Below are positions 43,437 through 52,667 of a stretch of 64,000 nucleotides of DNA, one piece after another (the first letter of the stretch is position 1; the number at the start of each line of letters is the position of its first letter). The notes below the pieces were generated by a model. It did not search any database and was not told where the DNA came from. It worked only from the letters and a program-made list of their open reading frames with translations. The stretch is taken from positions 1-64,000 of the forward strand of contig NZ_JABTYE010000017.1 in assembly GCF_013314895.1 (NCBI RefSeq). The letters are read 5' to 3'. Source of the stretch: Cupriavidus gilardii (lineage in GTDB: Bacteria; Pseudomonadota; Gammaproteobacteria; Burkholderiales; Burkholderiaceae). The translations under genes were made by a program, and so were the position numbers.

Positions 43437-44207
43437 TCAGCGTCCCTTGAACTGCGGCGCGCGCTTTTCCAGGAAAGCCATGCGCGCTTCGCGCGCGTCC
43501 TCGGTGCGCGACAGGGCCATGGTGAAATCCTGCTCGAAGCGATAGGCGTCGCGCTGCGGCATCAGGTCGACCATATTGGCCGCGCGCTTGGCGTAGACGA
43601 CCGCCAGCGGGGCCTTGGATGCGATCTCGTGCGCGAGCGCCATGGCCGTCGGCAGCAGCGCGTCGGCCGGCACTACGTCTTCCAGGACGTTACGGCGCAG
43701 CAGATCGGCAGCGGTCAGCCGCTGGCCGGTGAAGAACATGCGGCGCGCGGTAGAGCGGCCGAACAGCGTGCGAAGCATCGACGCGCCACCGGCCAGCCCG
43801 ACATTGATCTCCGGCATGCCGAACGTGGCGTTGTCCGAGGCGTACAGGATGTCGCAGGCCGCGGCGAGGCCCATGCCGGCGCCGAGCGCCGCGCCGTTGA
43901 TCGCGGCGATCACGGGCTTGGCGCATTCGCGGATGGCGTTGCCGGTTTCGCGCGTGATGCGGTTGTGCTCGAGAAAGTCGCCCGGAATGTCCGGGCTGGG
44001 CCGATCCTTCAGATCGGCGCCGGCGCAGAACACCGAGCCCTGGCCCGTCAACACGGCGCACAGGATATCGTCGCGCTCGGACACCTCGTCGAAGACCGCC
44101 ACCAGTTCCCGGCGCATCGCGCGATTGAGCGCGTTGACCGGCGGGCGGTTCAATGTCACCAGCGCGACCTTGTCGCTGACCTCCAGCAGCACGCTTTTCT
44201 CAGTCAT
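43437..44207 (-). CDS. enoyl-CoA hydratase/isomerase family protein
   Basis: A 256-residue crotonase-fold protein. Oxyanion-hole segments CAGADLK and GAALGAGMGLA are present. The first catalytic Glu is kept (FGMPEINVGLAGG), but the residue where hydratases have the second Glu (the TARRMFFTG helix) is Arg. The protein may therefore be an isomerase, hydrolase or ring-cleaving member instead of a plain hydratase. First gene of the leftward eight-gene operon; GGAGG lies before the ATG. Confidence 0.88.
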   Translation of the reverse strand: MTEKSVLLEVSDKVALVTLNRPPVNALNRAMRRELVAVFDEVSERDDILCAVLTGQGSVFCAGADLKDRPSPDIPGDFLEHNRITRETGNAIRECAKPVIAAINGAALGAGMGLAAACDILYASDNATFGMPEINVGLAGGASMLRTLFGRSTARRMFFTGQRLTAADLLRRNVLEDVVPADALLPTAMALAHEIASKAPLAVVYAKRAANMVDLMPQRDAYRFEQDFTMALSRTEDAREARMAFLEKRAPQFKGR

Positions 44208-44547
44208 GACGGCCTCCGTCGATATCGCGGCGCTGGCGGGCGATGGCGTGGGAAGGAAGGGGGAGGGGCCGCGCGAACTGGCGCAGCGAAACGGGCGCTG
44301 TCAAAGTTGTCTCCTGATGCCGGGAATTGAGGCCGGGAAAATGCGAAGCCCTCTGCAGGGGGCGTGAGGGAATTCTATCCACGAAGATCGCGCTGTATTC
44401 CTGCAGAATGCTTGAGTGTGTTCTGCGCAAACGGACGGAGTGCCCGGCGCCGTGCTGGCTTAACATGGGCTGCGCCGGCAGGCGGCCAGCCGCATGCCGA
44501 CCGCCCGCCTCGGTGGCAGCGCCGGCATTTCGGAAGCGAGAACAGCG
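44208..44547. other. divergent promoter region between two catabolic operons
   Basis: About 340 bases between the enoyl-CoA hydratase-like gene (leftward) and an SDR gene (rightward). An AT-richer stretch at about 44370-44420 probably holds promoters; TAGAAT (44377-44372, minus strand) is a possible -10. I see no gene in it. Confidence 0.4.
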
Positions 44548-45300
44548 ATGCAAGCATTGGCAGGAAAGATTGCGCTGGTCACCGGCGCGGGCTCCGGCAT
44601 CGGCCGGGCCAACAGCGTGCTCATGGCGGCGCGCGGAGCCGCCATCATCGTCAACGACGTCAACGCCGGCGCGGCAGACGAGACCGTCGCACTGATCCGC
44701 CAGGCAGGCGGCACGGCGCTGCCGTGCGTCGCCGATGTGTCCGACGCCGAGGCGGTACGACGGGCTTTTGCCGACGCACAGCAGACGCTGGGCGCCGTCG
44801 ACATCCTGGTGAACAACGCCGGCATTCCGAGCGGCATGCCGGCCTTCGAGGAGATCGACGAGGCCGCGATCGAGCGCATGTTCGCGGTCACGGTCAAGGG
44901 CGCCATGCTGTGCACGCGCCAGGTGCTGCCCGCGATGAAGGACCGCCGCGCCGGCAAGATCATCAACACGTCGTCGATCACCGCATTTGGCTCCCATGCG
45001 CGCGGCAGCGTCTATGCCGCGGCCAAGGGCGCGATCCTGAGCCTGACGCGGGCATGGGCACGCGAATTCGCCGAGTGGAACATCCACGTCAATGCGGTCG
45101 CACCGGGACGGGTGCAGACGCCGATGAGCGCGAGCCTGAGTGCCGATCCGGTCTACGAGGCGGAAATGCGGCGCCGTGTGCCGCTGCGACGGCGCGCCGC
45201 GCCCGAAGAGATCGCGGCGGTGGTGGCCTTCCTCGCATCGTCCGACGCGGACTACATGACCGGCCAGGTCCTGAGTCCGAACGGCGGCGAGGTCATGTAG
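44548..45300 (+). CDS. SDR-family oxidoreductase
   Basis: A 250-residue classic SDR: TGAGSGIG, NNAGIPSG, SSITAFGS, catalytic YAAAKGAI and the PGRVQTPM loop. The acidic NDVNAG after strand 2 points to NAD. GGAAGCGAG precedes the ATG. It is two bases from the SMP-30 gene and divergent from the acid-degradation operon, so a shared substrate is likely. Confidence 0.9.
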   Translation: MQALAGKIALVTGAGSGIGRANSVLMAARGAAIIVNDVNAGAADETVALIRQAGGTALPCVADVSDAEAVRRAFADAQQTLGAVDILVNNAGIPSGMPAFEEIDEAAIERMFAVTVKGAMLCTRQVLPAMKDRRAGKIINTSSITAFGSHARGSVYAAAKGAILSLTRAWAREFAEWNIHVNAVAPGRVQTPMSASLSADPVYEAEMRRRVPLRRRAAPEEIAAVVAFLASSDADYMTGQVLSPNGGEVM

Positions 45301-45302
45301 CG

Positions 45303-46187
45303 ATGGCCATCCAGATCGAGCGCATCGGAACCGTCCGTACCGATCTGGGCGAGTGCCCGGTGTGGGACGCCGAGCAGCGGCAGCTGTGGCTGGCGGACTG
45401 CCGCCGAGGCCTGATCTATCGGCTGGACCCGGAGCAGGGCGGCCACATCTGTCACGAACTGCCGGCGCCGCTGGGCGCCTTCGCGCTGAACGACGACGAC
45501 AGCCTGGTGGTGGCGTTGAAGGAGGAGATCGGGCTGTACACACCGTCCACCGGCTCCCTGACTCGCATCGCGCGCATCGACGACAGCCATCCCCATCTCC
45601 GGCTCAACGATGGCACGGCGATGCCGGACGGCAGCTTCATCGTCGGCACCATGCATCTGTTTCGCGAGCCGGGGGAGCCGCCGCTCGGCGGGCTGTATCG
45701 GCTCGACCCGGGCGGCTGCTTCGCGCGGCTCGATCGGGGCCTGGCGGTCGTCAATGGACCGCTGCCGCATCCGTCGCGCGCCGAATTCTATGTGGCCGAC
45801 AGTGCCGCGCGCGAGATCTATCGCTATCGCATCGACGCGGAAGGCAATCTGGGCCTGCGCGTGCCGTTCGTCGATACCGCACCGCTAGGCTCGGCGCCCG
45901 ATGGCTGCTGCTTCGACCGCGATGGCGGGCTGTGGACGACGCTGGTGCATGCCGGGGCCATCGTCCGCTTCGACGCGGACGGCGTGCTGTCGCACCGGAT
46001 CGCGCTGCCGGTCGCGCATCCGACTGCGCTGTGCTTCGGCGGCGCGGAACTGGACGACATCTACGTGACCTCGATCCGAGACAGCGGCCGCTTGCGCGCC
46101 GACGGTCCGCTCGACGGCGCGCTGCTGCGCGTGCGGGGCGCGGGCTTTCGCGGGGCGACGCGACCGCGCTGTCGTATCCCGGTCTAG
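45303..46187 (+). CDS. SMP-30/gluconolactonase-family lactonase-like protein
   Basis: A 294-residue six-bladed propeller of the SMP-30 family. The start GTVRTDLGECPVWDAEQRQLWLAD has the metal-binding Glu (LGECP), with RLNDGTAMPDG (Asn and Asp ligands) and GSAPDGCCFDRDGGLW later on. Family members hydrolyse lactones after sugar or polyol oxidation. It probably acts on a lactone made by the adjacent SDR. It overlaps the convergent LysR gene by four bases. Confidence 0.88.
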   Translation: MAIQIERIGTVRTDLGECPVWDAEQRQLWLADCRRGLIYRLDPEQGGHICHELPAPLGAFALNDDDSLVVALKEEIGLYTPSTGSLTRIARIDDSHPHLRLNDGTAMPDGSFIVGTMHLFREPGEPPLGGLYRLDPGGCFARLDRGLAVVNGPLPHPSRAEFYVADSAAREIYRYRIDAEGNLGLRVPFVDTAPLGSAPDGCCFDRDGGLWTTLVHAGAIVRFDADGVLSHRIALPVAHPTALCFGGAELDDIYVTSIRDSGRLRADGPLDGALLRVRGAGFRGATRPRCRIPV

Positions 46188-47140
46188 GGTGTGGCGCCCG
46201 CCATTGCGGCGCTGCCCTTGCTGTAGGCGCTGAAACGCATCGACTCGCCGGACACGTGCGAGGCGACGAAATCGAGGAACAGACGGATCTTGGCCGGGAT
46301 CATCGCGGTATCGAGGATGGTCGCGTACATGCCTTCCTCGAATGTCGTATTGGTGACGCGAAACTCGGGCAACAGCCGCACCAGCGTGCCGCGCGACAGG
46401 TCGTGATGGACCGTGTAGTCGTCGAGCAGCGCGATGCCTTCGCCCAGCCGCGCCAGTTCCAGCAACGCCACGCCATTGTTGGTGACGTGCCGGGGCTTGA
46501 AGCTGATTTCCTCGACGGTTTCGCCCTGCTTGAATTGCCAGCTCGGGTAGTTGCCCGGCAGCAGGTACGCCATGCAGTCATGCGCGAGGAGGTCCGATGG
46601 CTGCACCGGCGCCGGCCGGCGCGACAGGTACGCCGGAGAAGCCACCAGATAGCGCTCGCTGCGGAACAGGATGCGCCGCTTCAGCCCGGCCTCGACCGGC
46701 GGCGAGATGCGGAAATCGATATCGAAGTTGTTGCGGCGCAGGTCCGCCTTCGATTCGGACAGCACCAGTTCGACCAGGATATCGGGGTACTGCTGGCGAA
46801 AGGCCGCGATCAGCGGCGGCAGCACGCCCAGCCCGAACATCATCCGCGAATGGACCCGCAACGTGCCTTTGGGCGCCGAGCGAATCTCCGTGATATTGCG
46901 GTGGGCCTGATTGATGTTCCATAGAATGCCTTCGAGCTCGCGCGCGTATTCCTGTCCGGCTTCGGTCAGCACCACCTGGCGCGTCGAGCGCATCAGCAGC
47001 TTGACGTTCAGCTCGTTCTCGAAGTCGGTGATCATGCGCGACACTGATGTCGCCGATACGCCGAACTGGCGCGCCGTCTCCGAAAAGCTCTCGGTCTTCG
47101 AGATCGACAGAAACAGTTCCATCGCGCGAAGCCTGTCCAT
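46184..47140 (-). CDS. LysR-family regulator (AaeR/PecT-like)
   Basis: A 318-residue LysR regulator: DRLRAMELFLSISKTESFSETARQFGVSATSVSRMITDFE at the N-terminus, effector domain from about residue 95. Two ATGs abut; I use the second because GGAGGA sits five bases before it. It is divergent from the flavin-dependent monooxygenase pair at 47249, across a 108-base gap, and is the probable regulator of that pair. Confidence 0.88.
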   Translation of the reverse strand: MDRLRAMELFLSISKTESFSETARQFGVSATSVSRMITDFENELNVKLLMRSTRQVVLTEAGQEYARELEGILWNINQAHRNITEIRSAPKGTLRVHSRMMFGLGVLPPLIAAFRQQYPDILVELVLSESKADLRRNNFDIDFRISPPVEAGLKRRILFRSERYLVASPAYLSRRPAPVQPSDLLAHDCMAYLLPGNYPSWQFKQGETVEEISFKPRHVTNNGVALLELARLGEGIALLDDYTVHHDLSRGTLVRLLPEFRVTNTTFEEGMYATILDTAMIPAKIRLFLDFVASHVSGESMRFSAYSKGSAAMAGATP

Positions 47141-47248
47141 CATTCCTCCATTTTCTGCAGTACAGATCGCCGTGTTTGCGGTATTCCGGCTGGTATCGCC
47201 GACCCCTAGAATTTCCTCGAACCGCAGCAGGGATTTTTAGGAGACACC

Positions 47249-48313
47249 ATGGAATTCGGCGTATTTATTTTGGCGCAACAGCGAGGGTACCATCAGACTT
47301 CAAGGGAAGTCATCGGCAACTCAATCGAGCAGACCGTGATGGCGGAGCAGGCCGGATTCGATACCGCCTGGTACGCCGAGCACCACTTCAACAACTACTC
47401 GCTGTCGCCGTCGCCACTGATGACGGTGGCCCATGCCGCCGCGAAAACGCATCGGATTCGCCTCGGTACGGCGGTGTGCATTCTGCCGCTGTATCATCCG
47501 GCACGCTTCCTGGCCGAAGTCGGCTTTGTCGATACCGTGTCCAATGGCCGTCTCGATCTCGGTGTCGGTTCGGGCTATCAGCAATTCGAGTTCGAGCGCT
47601 TCGGTGTCGACATCGCCGAATCGGGCGCCATCTTCAATGAGTTTCTCGACGTCATTCCGCAGGGCCTGACGCAGAAGATCTTCGAATACGAAGGGCAATT
47701 CCTGAAGATTCCGCGCAGCTCGATCGCGGTGCGCTGCCTGCAGGATCCGATGCCACCGCTGTGGGTCACTTCGGGCAATCCCGTTACGCTCGGTCGCGGC
47801 GTACGCGAGAACCACAATCTGTTCGTCACCGCGCTGCTCAACGGCAACGATGCCATTGCCGGATTGCGCGGCCGCCTCGAGAAGATTGCCGCGGACAACG
47901 GCAAGGATCTGGACCGCGACGTCAAGTTCGGCTTCCTGCGCTGCGGTTATGCATCGGACAACAAGGCGGAGATCGACGCCTACCTGGACTGCGCGCGCTT
48001 CCAGCGCCGGATTTCGGAGAGCCTGAAATACCGGCGCGCGCAGAGCGACGACGGCTATATGGTCAAGGAGGTGCCGTCCGACACCGATCCGACGTTCGAG
48101 CAATTGCGCCAGAACCTGCCGGTGGGCTCGGTCAATCAGGTCATCGACAAGCTGCTGGAGGAAATCAGCATCCTGCGGCCCAAGCACATTGCGCTGCAGA
48201 CCCAGCTGGGCGACTTCGACCAGAAGACGATGCTCAAGCAGATCGCGCTGTGGGGCGAGCGCATCATTCCGGCGATTCGCAAGGAAGTCGGCGAATTGCG
48301 GGTTGCCGCCTGA
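47249..48313 (+). CDS. LLM-class flavin-dependent monooxygenase
   Basis: A 354-residue luciferase-like TIM barrel. GFDTAWYAEHHFNNYSLSPSPL (with the EHHF segment), TAVCILPLYHPARFLAEVGFVDTVSNGRLDLGVGSGY and PPLWVTSGNP are family hallmarks. It needs reduced FMN supplied by a reductase. A flavin reductase is encoded 10 bases downstream, so these form a two-component monooxygenase. GGAG precedes the ATG. Substrate unknown. Confidence 0.93.
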   Translation: MEFGVFILAQQRGYHQTSREVIGNSIEQTVMAEQAGFDTAWYAEHHFNNYSLSPSPLMTVAHAAAKTHRIRLGTAVCILPLYHPARFLAEVGFVDTVSNGRLDLGVGSGYQQFEFERFGVDIAESGAIFNEFLDVIPQGLTQKIFEYEGQFLKIPRSSIAVRCLQDPMPPLWVTSGNPVTLGRGVRENHNLFVTALLNGNDAIAGLRGRLEKIAADNGKDLDRDVKFGFLRCGYASDNKAEIDAYLDCARFQRRISESLKYRRAQSDDGYMVKEVPSDTDPTFEQLRQNLPVGSVNQVIDKLLEEISILRPKHIALQTQLGDFDQKTMLKQIALWGERIIPAIRKEVGELRVAA

Positions 48314-48323
48314 GGACCGACCC

Positions 48324-49130
48324 ATGCGTATCCATCTGACCAACGCGGGCGCGATCACGCTGCGCGACCCGGCGGACTTCAAGCGACTCGACGTCGTGGT
48401 CGATCCGCAACCGCCCGAGCGGCTAGCCCATGCGATCGCGCGCATCGGCAGGCGCGAGGACGAAGCGCATGTCCGCCTGTCGCCGTCCGTGCTGCGCTTC
48501 CTGTCGGGGCATGCCGGCGAGCCGGAGTGGGAGGCGGGCTTCTCGGCGATGCTCGGCTACGCCGCAAGCCACGGCTGGGTGGATGAACGCGGCGACGTGC
48601 GTGCACACCTGACGCTGAACGATTCCGACGAGGTGGTCTCGGTCGACGACTTCAAGGCCGCGATGCGCGCGTTGCCGGCCGGCATCAGCGCGGTGACGAC
48701 CGGCAGCGGCGCCGACGTAGCCGGGCTGATCGTCTCGAGCCTGACTTCGGTGTCTGCCGACCCGCCGATGGTGGGCTTCTTCGTGCAGCGTACGGCCTCG
48801 GCGCATGGGCCGCTGCTGCGCAGCGGCCGCTTCGTCGCCAACGTGCTCGGCGAAGAGCATGGCAGCATCATCAGCGATTTTTTGAAGGCGCCGCAGGGTC
48901 CGGCGCGCTTCTCGGCCGGGCGATGGGTGGACGGCGACCAGGGCCTGCCGGTACTCGATGACGCGCTGGCCAGCATCGAGTGCGAGATCGTCTGTACTGA
49001 GACACTGGGCACGCATGACCTGATCGTCGGCAAGATCCGCAGGACTAGTTGCCGCCTTGCCAGGCCGATCATCAACTTCAACGCCGGCACCCATCGCATC
49101 GCGCCGGCGCTAACGGCCGCGGCCTCATAG
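48324..49130 (+). CDS. flavin reductase with N-terminal extension
   Basis: A 268-residue protein. Residues ~115-262 are a flavin reductase split-barrel: FKAAMRALPAGISAVTTGSGADVAGLIVSSLTSVSADPPMVGFFV, then DDALASIECEIV and GTHDLIVGKI. The first ~110 residues form an additional domain (AHVRLSPSVLRFLSG; EAGFSAMLGYAASHGWVDERGDVRAHL), probably helical, which single-domain reductases of about 160 residues lack. It supplies reduced flavin to the monooxygenase upstream. Confidence 0.88.
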   Translation: MRIHLTNAGAITLRDPADFKRLDVVVDPQPPERLAHAIARIGRREDEAHVRLSPSVLRFLSGHAGEPEWEAGFSAMLGYAASHGWVDERGDVRAHLTLNDSDEVVSVDDFKAAMRALPAGISAVTTGSGADVAGLIVSSLTSVSADPPMVGFFVQRTASAHGPLLRSGRFVANVLGEEHGSIISDFLKAPQGPARFSAGRWVDGDQGLPVLDDALASIECEIVCTETLGTHDLIVGKIRRTSCRLARPIINFNAGTHRIAPALTAAAS

Positions 49131-49189
49131 CGGCGCCGCGGCTCCGCGCCGCAGCACTCTCCACGCTCATCGCATCGTCGGCGACAACA

Positions 49190-49213
49190 CCGGCGGCGTT
49201 TGCACGCCGCCGG
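49190..49213. terminator. strong hairpin after the monooxygenase operon
   Basis: Perfect 10-bp stem CCGGCGGCGT/ACGCCGCCGG with TTGC loop, 60 bases after the reductase stop. No T run. It may end the operon in concert with other factors or shape the porin leader. Confidence 0.5.
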
Positions 49214-49339
49214 CGCGGTGGCGTGCGCTTGCGACACGGCTGACGCCCGGAGGACGCTCGCACAACCGCACAGTCGAGCGCGCACAGACACACAACAAAC
49301 CGATCTTCCACCACCTCAAACAACAACATAGAGGAGACA

Positions 49340-50518
49340 ATGAGCATGAAGAAGACACGCGTGCTACTGGCCGCGCTCGGCGCGACAGCGTTCGGCCAAG
49401 CAAACGCACAGATGAGCGTCACTCTGTATGGGGTCGTCGATACGGCGATCGAGTACATCAATCACGCCGCCCCGGCGCCGGCGATTGACGCGGCCACCGG
49501 TCAGGTCACGCAGCGCACAGGCGGCAACCGCTTCTCGATGATTAACAGCGGTGGCCTGTCGGGATCGCGCTGGGGTCTGCGCGGCACGGAAAACCTCGGT
49601 GACGGCCTGAGCGCCATCTTTACGCTCGAGAGCGGCTTCGGGGTCGACGACGGCCGCTCGCAGCAGGGCGGCCGGCTGTTCGGCCGGCAAGCGTTCGTCG
49701 GTCTGCAGCATGCCGACTACGGGGCGGTCACGTTCGGCCGTCAGTACACGCCGATGTTCGACGTGCTGGCGAACTTCACGCCGCTGCGCTTCGCGCCGCT
49801 GTACGAGCCGCTGACCTATCTGCTTGGGCCTGCCTTTCGTGTGGACAACACGGCGAAGTACGCGGGCAAATGGGGGCCGCTCAGCGCAGAGGCGTACTAC
49901 AGCTTTGGCGCCGGCAACGGTACGCTCGGCGCCATGCCGCTCGCCGGCGGCGGGGTCGGTGAAGCGCCGGGGCACTTCCGCGACAACTCGGCATACGGCG
50001 GCTCGCTGACCTATGCGTCCGGCCCCTGGGGCGTGACCGCGATCTACGATCAATGGAATCCGGCGGTGACCACGGGCAACGCGGCCCGCGCGAAGAAGGC
50101 CGCGGCGGCGGTCAGCTATGCGGTGGGACCGGTCAAGCTGGTGGCCGGCTATCGCTGGGGAAATACCGAGAGCGCGAGCGGGGCGACGCTGCTGCGCGAC
50201 GACCTCTACTGGCTCGGCGTGAACTACAACGTCAACCCGGCACTACTGCTGCAAGCCGGCTACTACTACGACGATCTGAAGCAATCACGCGTTGGACTGA
50301 ACGCCCCGGCGAGCAACCCGGCCAATCCGTGGCAGATCAGCTTCAATGCCGACTATTCGCTGTCCAAGCGCACCGACATCTACTGGTCGATCGCCTATGC
50401 CCGGCATTCCGGCCTGAACTTCGATGGCGCGGCAACGGGCATCTCGTCCGGCTATGCGCTGGCGCAGGGCAACAACGATCAGATCGGCACCGCGATCGGC
50501 ATTCGCCACCGCTTCTGA
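49340..50518 (+). CDS. general porin (OmpC/Omp32-like, beta-proteobacterial)
   Basis: A 392-residue outer-membrane protein. It has a signal peptide ending near ANAQ, mature start MSVTLYGVVDTAIEY, the GSRWGLRGTENLGDGLSAIFTLESGF segment, AFVGLQHADYGAVTFGRQ and a C-terminal aromatic residue (GIRHRF) for barrel assembly. This is the trimeric 16-strand porin family. GAGGAG lies ahead of the two in-frame ATGs (49340, 49346). Accessory DNA begins right after the stop. Confidence 0.95.
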   Translation: MSMKKTRVLLAALGATAFGQANAQMSVTLYGVVDTAIEYINHAAPAPAIDAATGQVTQRTGGNRFSMINSGGLSGSRWGLRGTENLGDGLSAIFTLESGFGVDDGRSQQGGRLFGRQAFVGLQHADYGAVTFGRQYTPMFDVLANFTPLRFAPLYEPLTYLLGPAFRVDNTAKYAGKWGPLSAEAYYSFGAGNGTLGAMPLAGGGVGEAPGHFRDNSAYGGSLTYASGPWGVTAIYDQWNPAVTTGNAARAKKAAAAVSYAVGPVKLVAGYRWGNTESASGATLLRDDLYWLGVNYNVNPALLLQAGYYYDDLKQSRVGLNAPASNPANPWQISFNADYSLSKRTDIYWSIAYARHSGLNFDGAATGISSGYALAQGNNDQIGTAIGIRHRF

Positions 50519-50548
50519 GGCCGGTATTGCCACCAGACCAACGTCCGC

Positions 50549-51421
50549 GTGGATCGTCTGACGCCGACCCACGCGGAGCCTTTGCATGCGCCACTCGTCA
50601 TCGCTCAGATCTGGCGGCCGTTTACGGGTGCGCTATCGGCGCAGTCCGTCGCCCATGCGCTGTCGATCCTGGGCGCGATGTTCCGCTGGCTGGTCCAGCA
50701 GCGGTATGTCCTCGCCAATCCGTTCGCCGGCATCAAGGTCCAGGGCGGCGGCCGCACGGCGGCGCTGGACAATTCGCACGCCTTCACCGAAGGCGAATGG
50801 AAGCTGGTGCGGACCATAGCCGACGGGCTCGAGTGGGCCTACGGTTGGGAGGCCGCCGCTGCGCAGCGCCTGCGGTTTTTGCTGGACTTCGGCTATGCCA
50901 CGGGACTGCGGGCCACCAAGTTGATTGGAGCGAGGCTCGGCGATATAGAGACCGACGGGGAGGGTGATGAATGGCTCAATCTGACGGGGAAGGGCATGCG
51001 CAGGGGCAAGGTGGCATTGCCGCCGTTGGCGCGCCGGGCATTGGAGCGCAATCTGACGGACCGCGAACTTCCGATCAGTCGGAGTCTGTGGCGCCCCGAG
51101 ACCGCCCTCGTTGGTGATCTGACCGGGAAGCCGGAAATCGGCATCACGAGCACGCGGCTGTGGCATGTCATCAAGCGCTTCTTCACGCTGGCCGCCGATG
51201 TCATTGCAGCGGTCCATCCTTCGCTAGCGGAGCAACTGCGCCGCGCGAGTCCGCATTGGATGCGGCATACGCACGCCACACATGCCCTGGCACGGGGCGT
51301 GGACCTGACCATCGTTCGGGACAATTTGCGGCATGCGTCGGTGTCGACAACATCGGTTTATCTGCATAGCGATGAAGTCACGCGAGCTCGGCAAATAAGG
51401 GAGGCCTTTGGTGATAGGTAG
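50549..51421 (+). pseudogene. tyrosine recombinase/integrase, N-terminally truncated (remnant 1)
   Basis: An open frame of 290 residues. Similarity to the other two remnants starts near 50610 (WRPFTGALSA). The N-terminal DNA-binding (DUF3701-like) region is missing. The catalytic domain is intact by eye: Arg in GLRATKLIGARL, Lys in GKGMRRGKVALPP, HWMRHTHATHAL (HxxR), His in NLRHASVS and Tyr in TSVYLHSDE. It could still be translated but is probably inactive without the N-terminal domain. It begins 30 bases after the porin stop. Confidence 0.75.
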
Positions 51422-51656
51422 CGTGGGTCGCCTTGCACGGTTAACCGAACCCCGAGTGGTTGTTGGCATTCGGGCCATGAGAAGACAGGGTGCCCCTCGG
51501 ATCCAGAGCGACTCGCTGCAAATGGCCTGCGCCTACGGCAGCTCTCGACCCCGAAGCGGAACTCAGAATTGCTGGGATGACAGATTTGCAGCAGTTGCGG
51601 TCACAGCAGACTAAGCGCTAATCAAGGCTTCGTCCTTATTGTGCGGAAGATAGGGG

Positions 51657-52390
51657 TCAGGGTGCAGGCGGCCAATCTTCGGGGACAAGCTTTAGTCCGT
51701 CGCGCCAGCGCTCTCGCAGTGCCTTCTGAAAGCGGGCATTGTCACTGAAATCGGGGTGGTCGGTGATGATTACTTGGAACTTTCCTTTTAGGCTTTCGAC
51801 CACCTCGAAGATGAGGCTGAAAAGACCGCGAGCTGGCTCTCGACCTCCTGAATTGCCGTTGCGATGTGTGGCGTCGCGGAATCCATCGCACCGCTGCGCT
51901 CGCCGATGTAATTCTGGGCCGCACGCAGGTCGCCGATGGACTGAACCTGAGAGGCTTCGGGCAGCCCCTGCAGGCACAGTGGGCACGAGTGCCCGGGGGC
52001 ATCATGCTCGAAGACCGTGAGGGCGCTCAGGCGGGCGATATGCTCGCGCGCCTCCGCCGAATACCCCTGCGAACTGCCTTCGAAGTTCCGTGCGCGCTCC
52101 AACGTCGATTGCAGTGCGCGCTGCTCGAGCACTAGTTCGCCGCGAACGGTCGAGAGCCGCTTGAACTCTGCGTCATCGCCGGCCTCCGCGCCTGCGGATC
52201 GCACCGGCGTCGTTTGGATCGCGCGCAGGGTGTCGATCTTTTCCTGCCAGGTGGCTCCGTCGCTCAGCGCGATCAGGCCTACTGCTTTGGCTTCGGCCAG
52301 GAGCGTGTCGGCTCGCCCAATTCCGTCACCTCGGATTGTGGCCGCCTCGGCGAGCCCCCGCGGTGCCATTGGTGGCGACCATCCCGCGGC
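51657..52390 (-). pseudogene. relic of a DUF3732-type SMC-like ATPase
   Basis: Two pieces in different frames. The frame over 51788-52390 reads as a coiled coil with a zinc-hook-like HSCPLCLQGLPEASQVQSIG. The frame ending at 51657 reads LFSLIFEVVESLKGKFQVIITDHPDF and RWRDGLKLVPEDW, which resembles the C-terminus of DUF3732 ATPases. The junction near 51835 skips most of the expected sequence between them, and the ATP-binding N-terminus is cut off by integrase remnant 2. DUF3732 ATPases belong to SMC-like conflict systems. The identification is by memory of family motifs. Confidence 0.55.
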
Positions 52391-52394
52391 AGCC

Positions 52395-52583
52395 GACAAG
52401 CCGCGCCGTGCCAGTCCGCACTGGATGCGGCATACGCATGCCACGCATGCTTTAGCCAGAGGCGTGGAGTTGACCAGCGTTCGGGACAATTTGCGGCATG
52501 TGTCCGTATCCACGACGTCGGTCTACCTGCATAGCGATGAAGTCAAAAGGGCCAGGCAGACGGGGAAGGCGTTTCCCGCCTGA
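52395..52583 (+). pseudogene. tyrosine recombinase C-terminal fragment (remnant 2)
   Basis: About 60 residues equal in content to the last part of remnant 1: RRASPHWMRHTHATHAL, then NLRHVSVSTTSVYLHSDEV. It shares a 22-base identical block with remnant 1 (52479-52500 against 51314-51335). Divergence elsewhere shows it is a different copy of the same family, not a fresh duplication. Upstream of it lies the ATPase relic on the other strand. Confidence 0.8.
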
Positions 52584-52667
52584 AGGGCCCCGAACAGGCC
52601 GTTGCATGATGACCGTGATGTCCCGCATCCCGACACGACGGTCGGAACCTCAGTGCCAGCACCAACG

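Noticed and set aside
50549..51421. Functional complete integrase
   Set aside because: The catalytic domain looks intact but the N-terminal domain present in remnant 3 is missing, so it is called a truncated remnant.
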